Part shown: piece by piece, positions 6,361 to 14,142 of the stretch | Layout of the letters: every line of letters starts with the position of its first letter | Position numbering within the stretch: position 1 is the stretch's first letter | Assembly (NCBI GenBank): GCA_004554075.1 | Contig: SFOB01000056.1 | Span: 1 to 15,599 of the forward strand | DNA: 15,599 nucleotides | Source: Treponema sp. | Lineage (GTDB): Bacteria; Spirochaetota; Spirochaetia; Treponematales; Treponemataceae | Direction of reading: 5' to 3' | Made by a program: the position numbers and the translations under genes | The notes under the pieces: model-generated | Database searches by the model: none | Seen by the model: only the letters and a program-made list of their open reading frames with translations | Told to the model about the DNA's origin: nothing

Positions 6361-7673
6361 TTTCTTTCCAGCTTATACCAGTCTACTTTTCTTGTTACGT
6401 ACATAATTCCCACAAGAATACTGAAGGCAAAAATTGAACCAAGCAGGAGAGCGTAATCTTCTGACCTTAATGAGAAATAGAGGAAGCTGTAAAGCAGAAC
6501 GAATATCAGCATCATTATAATTCCCAGAGTGTATTTCTTTGTAATTGAAATCAGATAAAGGGAAACCGTTACCGATGCCGCAAGGGCTGCTGCGATATAG
6601 CTTGGTTCAAACATAGTGTGTTCAGAAATTGCAAGCAGAAGCAGGAAGAATAAAACTGTAGCAGCACCTGAAAGCAGATAGTGCATAGGATGGAGCTGGA
6701 TTTTTGCAAAAATCTCAAAGAGGAAGAGAATAAGGAATGGTATGATAATAAAGAAGAAGCCGTAGGTTAGTGCCCTGTGAAGCTTTTTGTAGAGATTTAC
6801 AGATTCAATAAGGTCTGCACCGATATACTGATGTAAATCATCAGTTCCAAATGGAATATGCCATTCTGCTGTAAAGCCGTTGTCATTAATTGTGCGGGTG
6901 TCTGGCAGGAATGTGTAATTTGTAAAGCCTGGAGAAGGCCAGTCTGACTCCATCTTAAAGTAGGTTTCTTTTGAAGAAATAGAATAGCTGATTTTTTCTG
7001 CACCACGAAGGGCCAGTGAAACCTTAAAATTGTATTTCCCTTCTGTGTAAGGGAGGGGAGCACCTATATATTGTGCACCAAAAATAGTATAAAGATCTGT
7101 TTGTAGTTGTTTATCATTGATTGTAAAAACAGGACGCTCCATTACAGATGAATTATTAATTTTAATACAGAAAACTGCTTTTGAAGGATAATAAACAGTA
7201 TCGCTGCTGTCATTAAGCTTTGTGTATGAAAAAGTTGAATTGATGCCGGCGTTTCCTGTAAAAACCGGAGTAGAATAAATACCTACAGTTCTTAATTCGC
7301 TGTTGAGGGTAACATTAATTCTTGTAGTATCTGCCTGGATTATTTTATAAGAATCTTCTGTTCTTGTTTCCTTAAACTGCTTGCCGTCCTTATAAACGTT
7401 TTCTGTCCAGGTTTTTCGGTATGGAACTGCAATTACAGGACCAGTGAAATCAAGTGTGCCTCCTGCAGAATTTGCAATGTCATATTTTGCCTTTTTATAA
7501 GTATTTTCTCTGCTTTTAAGCTGTCCGCTGATGCATAAAAGCCCTAGCAAAAGAAGACCCATTACAAGACTCATAAAGAGCAGCTTAAAGCCTATTCCCT
7601 TTGATTTTTTTTGTGTCTTTTCTTTGATCTCTTTGATCTCTTTGATCTCTTTGATTTCTTTAATTTCTTCCAT
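6357..7673 (-). CDS. creD: inner membrane protein CreD
   Basis: CreD is an inner-membrane protein whose gene, in Escherichia coli and other proteobacteria, is the main target of the CreBC two-component system; it affects envelope integrity and beta-lactam response. This copy has 438 residues, close to the family's usual 440-450. One membrane helix (about 28-49) is followed by a large periplasmic domain (about 50-300) with GPVIAVPY and SDWPSPGF. Five C-terminal helices follow, with the hallmark ALTYGFFFIIIPFLIL, HPMHYLLSGAATV and EDYALLLGSI, ending TRKVDWYKLERK. The N-terminus is odd: residues 3-18 are mostly a KEI repeat encoded by a 9-bp tandem repeat, absent from typical CreD. The start is supported by GAGAGG about six bases upstream on this strand. 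It lies 105 bases after the sensor kinase, and a hairpin sits just before the start. The stop overlaps the DUF1361 gene by four bases. Confidence 0.95.
   Translation of the reverse strand: MEEIKEIKEIKEIKEIKEKTQKKSKGIGFKLLFMSLVMGLLLLGLLCISGQLKSRENTYKKAKYDIANSAGGTLDFTGPVIAVPYRKTWTENVYKDGKQFKETRTEDSYKIIQADTTRINVTLNSELRTVGIYSTPVFTGNAGINSTFSYTKLNDSSDTVYYPSKAVFCIKINNSSVMERPVFTINDKQLQTDLYTIFGAQYIGAPLPYTEGKYNFKVSLALRGAEKISYSISSKETYFKMESDWPSPGFTNYTFLPDTRTINDNGFTAEWHIPFGTDDLHQYIGADLIESVNLYKKLHRALTYGFFFIIIPFLILFLFEIFAKIQLHPMHYLLSGAATVLFFLLLLAISEHTMFEPSYIAAALAASVTVSLYLISITKKYTLGIIMMLIFVLLYSFLYFSLRSEDYALLLGSIFAFSILVGIMYVTRKVDWYKLERK
7621..7665 (-). repeat. 9-bp tandem repeat encoding Lys-Glu-Ile at the creD start
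   Basis: On the plus strand the unit TCTTTGATC occurs at 7621, 7630 and 7639. TCTTTGATT follows at 7648 and a diverged TCTTTAATT at 7657. On the coding strand each unit is three codons, Lys-Glu-Ile, so gain or loss of units changes the protein by three residues without breaking the frame. The near identity of the copies suggests recent slippage. Confidence 0.85.
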
Positions 7674-7682
7674 TTTTTTCCT

Positions 7683-7721
7683 CTCTTAGAAGTAGTTTTT
7701 GATAGTTCTACTCTAAAAGAG
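7683..7721 (-). promoter_or_regulatory. inverted repeat in the sensor kinase-creD gap, touching the creD ribosome binding site
   Basis: CTCTTAGAAGTAG (7683-7695) and CTACTCTAAAAGAG (7708-7721) form a twelve-pair stem with small bulges around a 12-base loop. In the creD mRNA the base of this stem includes three bases of the GAGAGG Shine-Dalgarno (7685-7680). It could be a leader hairpin or a two-fold operator. The rest of the 105-bp gap (7674-7778) has no convincing promoter and no match to the tandem TTCAC boxes bound by E. coli CreB. Confidence 0.45.
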
Positions 7722-7778
7722 AAATAAGGCAGAATTATGGCGAAAATGTGTTATTTTTCAGAATATGGAAAACTCAGA

Positions 7779-9419
7779 TTACGATTCTAGTGGGAGTTTT
7801 ATTTCAAAAAAGGCACCGCCAAGTTCACTGTCACGGCCTACAGAAACTTCACCTTCCATTTCGTCGCAGATTGCTTTTACAATAGAAAGTCCAAGCCCTG
7901 TGTGAGCAATTTTGTTTTTTGAATCTGAAAGAGAGCTGGCACGATTAGAATAAAAGCGGTCAAAGATTTTTGAAATATCTTCTTCCGCAATTCCAGGCCC
8001 GTCATCAGAAACTTTAATTACAAGGGAAGAAAGCCCTTTGCCCCAGGTAATTCTTTCAAGCTGTACCCGAATATGCTTTGCAAAGCCTGCCGCGTTTTCA
8101 ATGAGGTTTGAAAGAATCCTTTCATAATAATCCGGCTGAATCAGAATTGTATCAGGCAGATTCTTAATCTGAATTTCAATGTCACTATCCGGATAATTTT
8201 TCAAAACAGAGTCTGCAATATTTTGTGTAAAAGCCTGCAGAGGAATATTTTCTTTTGGCAGTTCGGCGCCTTCAATTTTTGAAATACCCCTTACTCCGGT
8301 TAAAAGTCGTTCAAGATGGGTAACTTCATCAATAATGGCCTGGGTAAAGGCTGATTTTTCTGCGGCATCTGAAGAGTCCATCAGAACTTCTGTAGAAGAG
8401 CGGATTGCAGTAAGCGGGTTTTTAAACTCATGATTTACATCGGAAGCAAAAGCCTGGGTATATCTGATTTTAGAATCAAGTTTCTGAATAAGGGTTTTAA
8501 AGGAACGGCTCAAATCTCCAATTTCATCTTTGCGTTTAAGGCCTGTAAACTTTTCTACAAGGCTTGCATCAATCCGGCCTTTTTTATCAGCACATTCAGA
8601 GGTCTGGCGGGCAAGTTTTTTAAGCGGATAGCTGATTCTGAATGTAAGAAAAACTGCAACAATCAAAATAAAAAGAAGAGACCAGAGAAAGACCTTCGCA
8701 AGATCAATTCTAAGCTCATAAAGGTTCTGCAAGATTCTCCAGGTAGAGCGGGAAACAAGGACAATACCAATAACTTCATTATTCTTCATAACAGGCATGG
8801 CAGAGTAGAGGGTAACAGAAACCTGACCGCCACCGGAGATTCTTGTTTTTGCGCCGTAAAGGCCTTCCTGTGCCGCTTTTACTTCTTCTCCATCATAAAT
8901 GATTTTTCCAGAGTAAAAGTCTGCGCTAGTAAAGCTTGCTGCCGGAGGGCGCATTTTTCTGTAAACACGGACCGGAATGGAAAAAAGTCTGTAAATAAAG
9001 GTTGTATTTGCCGGTCTTTTAGCTGATTTTTCAGATTTTGAGGATGCTGCAGCAGCTGATGCATACTGGGTGCGGTCGCTGAAATCACTTTCCTGCTGGT
9101 CTTCTGCTGTATCCTTTTCCAGAGTACTTGAATCTGCAAGTAGTTTTCCATCTTTAGAAAGAATCCTGATTCTGGAATCAAATTTTCCCTTCATGTTTTT
9201 CAAAAGTTCTTTTCCTGCATCCGGGTTAAGAGCAAGACTAGCGGCAACTATTCTTGCCTGCTGAACATTTGAGTTTTCTATCATGGTCAGCATCTGACTT
9301 TCGTAAGTTTTAAGCATCATCATTGCGGCAACGGGAATAAATGCTACAAGAACAAGGAAAATGGAAATCTGAATATTTATAGGAAAACGCAGACGGAGTT
9401 TTAATTTGAACTTTTTCAT
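7779..9419 (-). CDS. sensor histidine kinase, CreC/ChvG-like
   Basis: This membrane-bound sensor of 546 residues would phosphorylate the adjacent response regulator. A short basic N-terminus precedes transmembrane helix 1 (about 15-36). The extracytoplasmic sensor region (about 38-240) includes RIRILSKDGKLLADS, and a low-complexity Ala/Ser/Lys stretch lies at about 119-136. Transmembrane helix 2 (about 242-262) leads into a HAMP linker (about 262-318). The HisKA domain has the phospho-acceptor His330 (VNHEFKNPLTAIR). The ATPase domain has an N-box Asn438 and Asn442 (SNLIENA), G1 DDGPGI (472-477) and G2 GLGLSIV (508-514). All catalytic elements are present. The sensor and H-box resemble ChvG/ExoS as much as CreC, so the Cre assignment rests on the adjacent creD. 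The start overlaps the regulator stop by four bases (ATGA), with GGAG seven bases upstream. Confidence 0.92.
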   Translation of the reverse strand: MKKFKLKLRLRFPINIQISIFLVLVAFIPVAAMMMLKTYESQMLTMIENSNVQQARIVAASLALNPDAGKELLKNMKGKFDSRIRILSKDGKLLADSSTLEKDTAEDQQESDFSDRTQYASAAAASSKSEKSAKRPANTTFIYRLFSIPVRVYRKMRPPAASFTSADFYSGKIIYDGEEVKAAQEGLYGAKTRISGGGQVSVTLYSAMPVMKNNEVIGIVLVSRSTWRILQNLYELRIDLAKVFLWSLLFILIVAVFLTFRISYPLKKLARQTSECADKKGRIDASLVEKFTGLKRKDEIGDLSRSFKTLIQKLDSKIRYTQAFASDVNHEFKNPLTAIRSSTEVLMDSSDAAEKSAFTQAIIDEVTHLERLLTGVRGISKIEGAELPKENIPLQAFTQNIADSVLKNYPDSDIEIQIKNLPDTILIQPDYYERILSNLIENAAGFAKHIRVQLERITWGKGLSSLVIKVSDDGPGIAEEDISKIFDRFYSNRASSLSDSKNKIAHTGLGLSIVKAICDEMEGEVSVGRDSELGGAFFEIKLPLES

Positions 9420-10114
9420 TTTGCGGCTCCGGAATTAAAGCGGTAACCAAGGCCGTAAATTGTTTCTATACATTCGCTGCCCGTCTTTTTTCTCAATCTT
9501 TTTATGTGGCAGTCTATGGCGCGGTCGTTTAAGTAAGTGTCTTCCGGGTAGGCAGCGGAAATAAGCTGGTCGCGGGTTAGGGCTGTATCCGGATTTTCGG
9601 CAAAGGTTTTGAGCAGGCGGAATTCTGTTACTGTAAGTTGAAGGGGAGTGCCGTCCTTTTCTGCAATGTATGATGAAGGATAAATTGTAATATTCCCGGC
9701 TTTAAGGCAAGGGTCTTTTTCTTCAGGCTGATTTTCAGATTCTGCAGTCGTGGCCGCTCCTGTTCTACGCAGAATCACCTTAATTCTTGTAATTACTTCC
9801 CGCATGGAAAAAGGCTTGCATAGATAATCATCTGCCCCAAGCTCAAGGCCTAAAATCTTATCAAATTCATCATCTTTTGAAGTGAGGAACATTACCGGTG
9901 TTTTATCGCCGCTTTCCCGAAGAGTGCGGAGCAGGGTAATTCCATCCATTACAGGCATCATGATGTCTAAAAGATATAGTGCAGGCTGCTGCTGTCGTCC
10001 TTCAAGGGCCTCTTTTCCGTTTTCATATTCAATTACAGAAAAACCTTCTTTCTTTAATGCTGCACAAAGAGCCATGCGGATATTCTTTTCATCATCAACA
10101 ACTGCAATCAACAT
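9416..10114 (-). CDS. OmpR-family response regulator, CreB/ChvI-like
   Basis: This is a DNA-binding response regulator of 232 residues, partner of the downstream sensor kinase. The receiver domain (1 to about 118) has the acidic pair Asp7-Asp8, phospho-acceptor Asp50 (LLDIMMP), Thr78 (FLTSK) and Lys100 (CKPF), a complete phosphorylation site. A polar linker (about 119-140) joins an OmpR/PhoB winged helix (about 140-230), with LTVTEFRLLKTF, DRAIDCHIKRLRKK and the wing ETIYGLGYRF. The context (kinase, creD) suggests CreB. However, the segment FLTSKDDEFDKILGLELGADDYLCKPFS is also like ChvI, and alone it would not settle the subfamily. It is the first gene of the minus-strand unit. Its ATG lies eight bases past a -10 box with no Shine-Dalgarno, so the message may be leaderless. 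CreD is the likely target gene; that is inference. Confidence 0.93.
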   Translation of the reverse strand: MLIAVVDDEKNIRMALCAALKKEGFSVIEYENGKEALEGRQQQPALYLLDIMMPVMDGITLLRTLRESGDKTPVMFLTSKDDEFDKILGLELGADDYLCKPFSMREVITRIKVILRRTGAATTAESENQPEEKDPCLKAGNITIYPSSYIAEKDGTPLQLTVTEFRLLKTFAENPDTALTRDQLISAAYPEDTYLNDRAIDCHIKRLRKKTGSECIETIYGLGYRFNSGAAK

Positions 10115-10121
10115 ATTAAAA

Positions 10122-10127
10122 AGTATA
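10122..10127 (-). promoter_or_regulatory. -10 box of the response-regulator operon, probably leaderless
   Basis: On the minus strand TATACT lies seven bases before the ATG (10114), which places the start of transcription at 10114 or 10115. There is no Shine-Dalgarno and no good -35. It is back to back with the purL -10 box within the same 46-bp gap. Confidence 0.5.
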
Positions 10128-10145
10128 GTCTATCCCGTGTTTTTT

Positions 10146-10154
10146 TGCTATAAT
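10146..10154 (+). promoter_or_regulatory. consensus extended -10 promoter of purL, leaderless
   Basis: TGCTATAAT is a perfect TGn-extended consensus -10 (TATAAT at 10149-10154). Six bases (CCCGAT) separate it from the ATG at 10161, so the expected first transcribed base is the A of the start codon. No ribosome binding site could fit in the message. The -35 region (TAGTCT at 17-bp spacing) is poor, as is common for extended -10 promoters. Confidence 0.7.
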
Positions 10155-10160
10155 CCCGAT

Positions 10161-13100
10161 ATGTATCGTTTATATGTTGAGCGCAGACCTGGTTTTGAAA
10201 ACGAGGCTCGCCGTTATCTTTCTGAAATCAATGGATTTTTGGGAATTGCCGGAGTAAAGGCAGTTCGTTATTTCAACCGCTATGACATTGAAAATGTAAG
10301 TGAAGAAGTTGCAAAAATTGCCGCAACCCGCATTTTCTCTGAGCCACAGAGCGATTTCGTATTTACAGAAAAGCTTCCTGAGCACAGCGGAAAAGAAATC
10401 ATCTGGGAGTTCCTTCCTGGACAGTATGACCAGCGTGCCGACTCTGCAGAGCAGTGTCTTTCTTTACTTCGCGCAGGTCTTAAGGGTGTAAAAACTCTTA
10501 CTGAACCACCTGTTGTTCGCTGTGCAAAAATCGTTGTTCTTGAAGGCAGCGTAAGCGACGAAGAAATCAAAAAGATTCAGAACTATCTTATCAACCCTGT
10601 AGATTCCCGCCTTACTGATGATACAAAACCTGAGACATTAAAGATGCATGTTGAAGAGCCTGCAGACATTCCTGTTGTAGAAGGCTTTATCAAGATGAAT
10701 GATGAAGAGATTGAAGCATACCGCAACAAGATGGGCCTTGCTATGGATCATGCTGATATCGTATTCCTTCAGAATTATTTTAAGGGCGAAGGCCGCGACC
10801 CTGTTGAGACAGAAATCCGCGTTCTCGACACTTACTGGTCAGACCACTGCCGCCATACAACCTTCCTTACAGAACTTAAGGATATCAAAATTGAAGACGG
10901 TCCTTATGCACCTCTCTTCAAAAAATCCCTTGAAAACTACCAGGCTATGCGTACAGAAATGTATGCCGGCCGCACCGACAAGCCTGTCTGCCTTATGGAT
11001 ATGGCAGTAATCGGAATGAAGTATCTTAAAAAGCACGGAAAGCTTGAAGATATGGAAGTTTCTGAAGAAAACAATGCCTGCTCGGTTTATATAGACGTAC
11101 ATTACACAGCTGATGAAAATGGTAAACCATTGGCAGTTGACGACCCACGCGCTACAGAGCGCTGGCTTATGATGTTCAAAAACGAAACTCATAACCATCC
11201 AACAGAAATTGAACCATTCGGAGGCGCTGCAACTTGTCTTGGTGGTGCTATCCGTGACCCACTTTCTGGACGCAGCTGGGTATATCAGTCAATGCGTATT
11301 ACTGGTGCCGCAGACCCTACAGTTCCACTTTCAGCTACTATGAAGGGAAAGCTTCCTCAGATTAAACTCTGCCGCGAAGCTGCTCAGGGCTTCAGCTCTT
11401 ATGGTAACCAGATTGGTCTTACAACAGGTCAGGTAGAAGAAATCTATCACCCTGGCTATGCCGCAAAACGTATGGAGCTTGGTGCCGTTATCGCTGCCGC
11501 TCCTGTAGATACAGTTATCCGCGAACGTCCTGAGCCGGGCGACATCATCATTCTTCTTGGTGGTGGTACCGGCCGTGATGGTATTGGTGGTGCAACAGGT
11601 TCTTCAAAGGTTCACACTGTAAAATCTGTTACAACTGCTGCTGCCGAAGTTCAGAAGGGTAATGCTGTAGAAGAGCGCAAGATTCAGCGCCTCTTCCGCA
11701 ATAAAGAAGTAAGCCTTATGATTCGCCGCTGTAACGACTTTGGTGCCGGTGGTGTATCAGTTGCTGTTGGTGAGCTTGCTCCTGGTCTTGATATCAATCT
11801 TGATGCAGTACCTAAGAAGTACGAAGGTCTTAACGGAACTGAACTTGCAATTTCTGAAAGCCAGGAACGTATGGCAGTCGTTGTTCGCAAGGCAGATGTA
11901 GACCGCTTTATTGAAGAAGCTAAGAAAGAAAACTTAAACGCTGTTGTAGTTGCAACAGTTACAGATACAAACCGCCTCGTTATGAAATGGCGCGGAAAAA
12001 CAATCGTAGACATTGGCCGTGAGTTCTTGGATGCCGCTGGTGCTCATCACGAAGCTACAGCCCTCATCGAAGAGCCAGCAGAGCCGACTAAGTCTCCACT
12101 CTGCAATCCTCTTGAGTCCGCAGCAGCAGAACTCGACAAACCAGTTAAGTGCGAAGGCTGCGTAAAGAATCATCTTACAGATGCATGGCTTGCAAACATC
12201 AACGACCTTGCCTGCTGTTCTCAGCGCGGTCTTGGTGAACGCTTTGACGGTTCTATCGGTTCAAGCACAGTTCTCTTCCCATACGGAGGAAAATATCAGA
12301 ATACACCGGAAGCAGGTATGTCTGCAAAGATTCCGGTAATGACACCGCGCGAAACATCAACTGCCAGCCTCATGGCTTACGGCTTTGACCCTCGCGTTGG
12401 AAACTGGTCTCCATGGCACGGAGCAAAAACTGCAGTCCTCAGCTCACTTGCAAAAATCACCTGTATCGGTGGTAAGGCCCGCACATCACGCCTTTCCTTC
12501 CAGGAATTCTTTGGCCGTGCAGTAAACGAAAAGCGCTGGGGTTATCCAGCAGCCGCTTTGCTCGGTTCTATCGACGCCCAGGTTGAATCTGGTTGTGCTT
12601 CAATTGGTGGTAAGGACTCAATGTCTGGTACCTTTGAAGATATCAACGTTCCACATACACTGGTAAGCTTTGCCGTAACTCACGACGAAGCTCCAAATGT
12701 ACTTTCTGGTTCTTTCAAGGTAAGCGGAAATAATATCTATATGGTAAAGGTTCCATACTCAGACCTTCTCGAGCCTGATTACGAAACCTTCCTTAAGAAC
12801 TCTGATGTACTTTACGAGCTCAATAAGGCTCGCCGCATTGCCGCAATGTACCCTGTAGGACCTGGTGGAATTGCAGAAGCAGTTACAAAGATGGCAATGG
12901 GTAACATGGTTGGTGCAAGTCTCGACGCGCCGGCAGAGCTCAAAGACTTCTTCGTTCCAACTTACGGTAACATCATTGTAGAAGTTCCATCTGCTCATGT
13001 ACCAGAATTTGAAAAAGCTGCCTTTGTTCCAGGAACTCTCGTACAGCTTGGTATGACAACAGACAAGCCTGCAATCGTAATCAAAAATGCAAAGCTTGGT

Positions 13101-14141
13101 GACGTTACAAATCCAGAAGTTGAAATCAGCCTTTATGACTGTGTAAATAAATGGGAAGATAAACTTAAGGAAGTATTCCCACGTGTTAGTGGAGCAGAGG
13201 TACAGCCAAAGCTTCCTGACTGGGCAACAGATATCCACAAGTCTCTTAGCGACATCCGCAAAGCTCCTGCCTTTGTTCAGCCTACAAGCCGTCCAAAGGT
13301 GTTGCTGCCTGTATTCCCTGGAACAAACTGCGAAATCGATATGGCCCGTGCCTTCAACCTGGCCGGTGCTGAAACAAAGATTGTAGTTCTCCAGAACCGC
13401 ACACAGGATCAGCTTACTCAGTCTCTCGAAAATCTTGCCCGTGAAATGCGTGACGCACAGATTCTCGCACTCTCTGGTGGCTTCTCATCTGGTGACGAGC
13501 CTGATGGTTCAGCTAAGTTTATTGCAAACGTACTCAAGGCAGGAAACATCAGCGAAGAAGTTATGAACCTTCTTAAGAAACGTGATGGTCTGGTACTTGG
13601 TATCTGTAACGGCTTCCAGGCACTTGTAAAGACTGGTCTTGCAGTATACGGAGAAATCCGCGATATGACTCCTGATATGCCAACTTTGACATACAACAGA
13701 ATCAACCGCCATATCAGCCGCATTGTTCGCACACGTATTGTTTCTGCAACTTCTCCTTGGGCTATGCATCCGAGTGTAATTGATAACCGCAATCACCTTA
13801 TTGCAATCAGCCATGGTGAAGGACGCTTTGTTTGTGACGAGGCAACAGCTAAGAGACTCTTTGAAAACGGACAGGTATTTACTCAGTACGTAGACGAGTT
13901 CGGTCGTCCTGCAATCACAGAACCAGATAACCCTAACGGATCTGCATTCGCAATTGAAGGTATCACATCTCCAGACGGACACGTACTTGGTAAGATGGGA
14001 CACTCAGAGCGCGGAGTAGGCTTAGACCGTAATGGCGCTTCACTTGACCTCTTTAAGAACGTAGGAGGAAATCCTCTTACAAACGAAAGTGAAACAACCT
14101 GCGAAAACCTCTTTGCAGCCGGAGTAGCATACTTCAAATAA
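10161..14141 (+). CDS. purL: phosphoribosylformylglycinamidine synthase, large single-chain form
   Basis: PurL converts FGAR, glutamine and ATP to FGAM, the fourth step of de novo purine synthesis, in the cytosol. The protein has 1,326 residues. Residues 1 to about 85 are a PurS-like domain (YRLYVERRPGFENEARRYL). The first ATP-grasp-unrelated AIRS half has SDHCRHTTF (227-235), FKNETHNHPTEIEPFGG (339-355) and the glycine-rich GGGTGRDGIGGATGS (about 467-481). A second AIRS half follows. The glutaminase domain starts near 1046 (KVLLPVFPGTNCEIDMARAF), with nucleophile Cys1149 (GICNGF) and the His1281/Glu1283 pair (GHSERG). All catalytic residues are present. The N-terminus resembles the clade-II enzyme of Clostridia rather than the E. 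coli form. The frame is open upstream to 9882, but the ATG at 10161 is chosen because the family N-terminus starts there and a consensus -10 box lies just before it. It is followed after one base by the CNNM gene. Confidence 0.97.
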   Translation: MYRLYVERRPGFENEARRYLSEINGFLGIAGVKAVRYFNRYDIENVSEEVAKIAATRIFSEPQSDFVFTEKLPEHSGKEIIWEFLPGQYDQRADSAEQCLSLLRAGLKGVKTLTEPPVVRCAKIVVLEGSVSDEEIKKIQNYLINPVDSRLTDDTKPETLKMHVEEPADIPVVEGFIKMNDEEIEAYRNKMGLAMDHADIVFLQNYFKGEGRDPVETEIRVLDTYWSDHCRHTTFLTELKDIKIEDGPYAPLFKKSLENYQAMRTEMYAGRTDKPVCLMDMAVIGMKYLKKHGKLEDMEVSEENNACSVYIDVHYTADENGKPLAVDDPRATERWLMMFKNETHNHPTEIEPFGGAATCLGGAIRDPLSGRSWVYQSMRITGAADPTVPLSATMKGKLPQIKLCREAAQGFSSYGNQIGLTTGQVEEIYHPGYAAKRMELGAVIAAAPVDTVIRERPEPGDIIILLGGGTGRDGIGGATGSSKVHTVKSVTTAAAEVQKGNAVEERKIQRLFRNKEVSLMIRRCNDFGAGGVSVAVGELAPGLDINLDAVPKKYEGLNGTELAISESQERMAVVVRKADVDRFIEEAKKENLNAVVVATVTDTNRLVMKWRGKTIVDIGREFLDAAGAHHEATALIEEPAEPTKSPLCNPLESAAAELDKPVKCEGCVKNHLTDAWLANINDLACCSQRGLGERFDGSIGSSTVLFPYGGKYQNTPEAGMSAKIPVMTPRETSTASLMAYGFDPRVGNWSPWHGAKTAVLSSLAKITCIGGKARTSRLSFQEFFGRAVNEKRWGYPAAALLGSIDAQVESGCASIGGKDSMSGTFEDINVPHTLVSFAVTHDEAPNVLSGSFKVSGNNIYMVKVPYSDLLEPDYETFLKNSDVLYELNKARRIAAMYPVGPGGIAEAVTKMAMGNMVGASLDAPAELKDFFVPTYGNIIVEVPSAHVPEFEKAAFVPGTLVQLGMTTDKPAIVIKNAKLGDVTNPEVEISLYDCVNKWEDKLKEVFPRVSGAEVQPKLPDWATDIHKSLSDIRKAPAFVQPTSRPKVLLPVFPGTNCEIDMARAFNLAGAETKIVVLQNRTQDQLTQSLENLAREMRDAQILALSGGFSSGDEPDGSAKFIANVLKAGNISEEVMNLLKKRDGLVLGICNGFQALVKTGLAVYGEIRDMTPDMPTLTYNRINRHISRIVRTRIVSATSPWAMHPSVIDNRNHLIAISHGEGRFVCDEATAKRLFENGQVFTQYVDEFGRPAITEPDNPNGSAFAIEGITSPDGHVLGKMGHSERGVGLDRNGASLDLFKNVGGNPLTNESETTCENLFAAGVAYFK

Positions 14142-14142
14142 T

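Noticed and set aside
7674..7778. CreB-type operator (tandem TTCAC boxes) upstream of creD.
   Set aside because: I looked on both strands and found no such repeat; only the inverted repeat at 7683-7721 stands out.
8430..9026. 198-codon plus-strand open frame opposite the sensor kinase.
   Set aside because: It mirrors the kinase gene, has no ribosome binding site or recognisable domain, and is rich in Lys, Phe and Cys as expected of antisense frames.
9882..10160. In-frame upstream extension of the purL reading frame by 93 residues.
   Set aside because: It is antisense to the response-regulator gene, is Ser/Arg-rich and unlike any PurL, and the family N-terminus plus a consensus -10 box point to the ATG at 10161.
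12759..14003. Long minus-strand frames opposite the 3' half of purL (159, 124 and 164 codons).
   Set aside because: They are antisense shadows of a strongly biased coding sequence, with no start signals and no domains.
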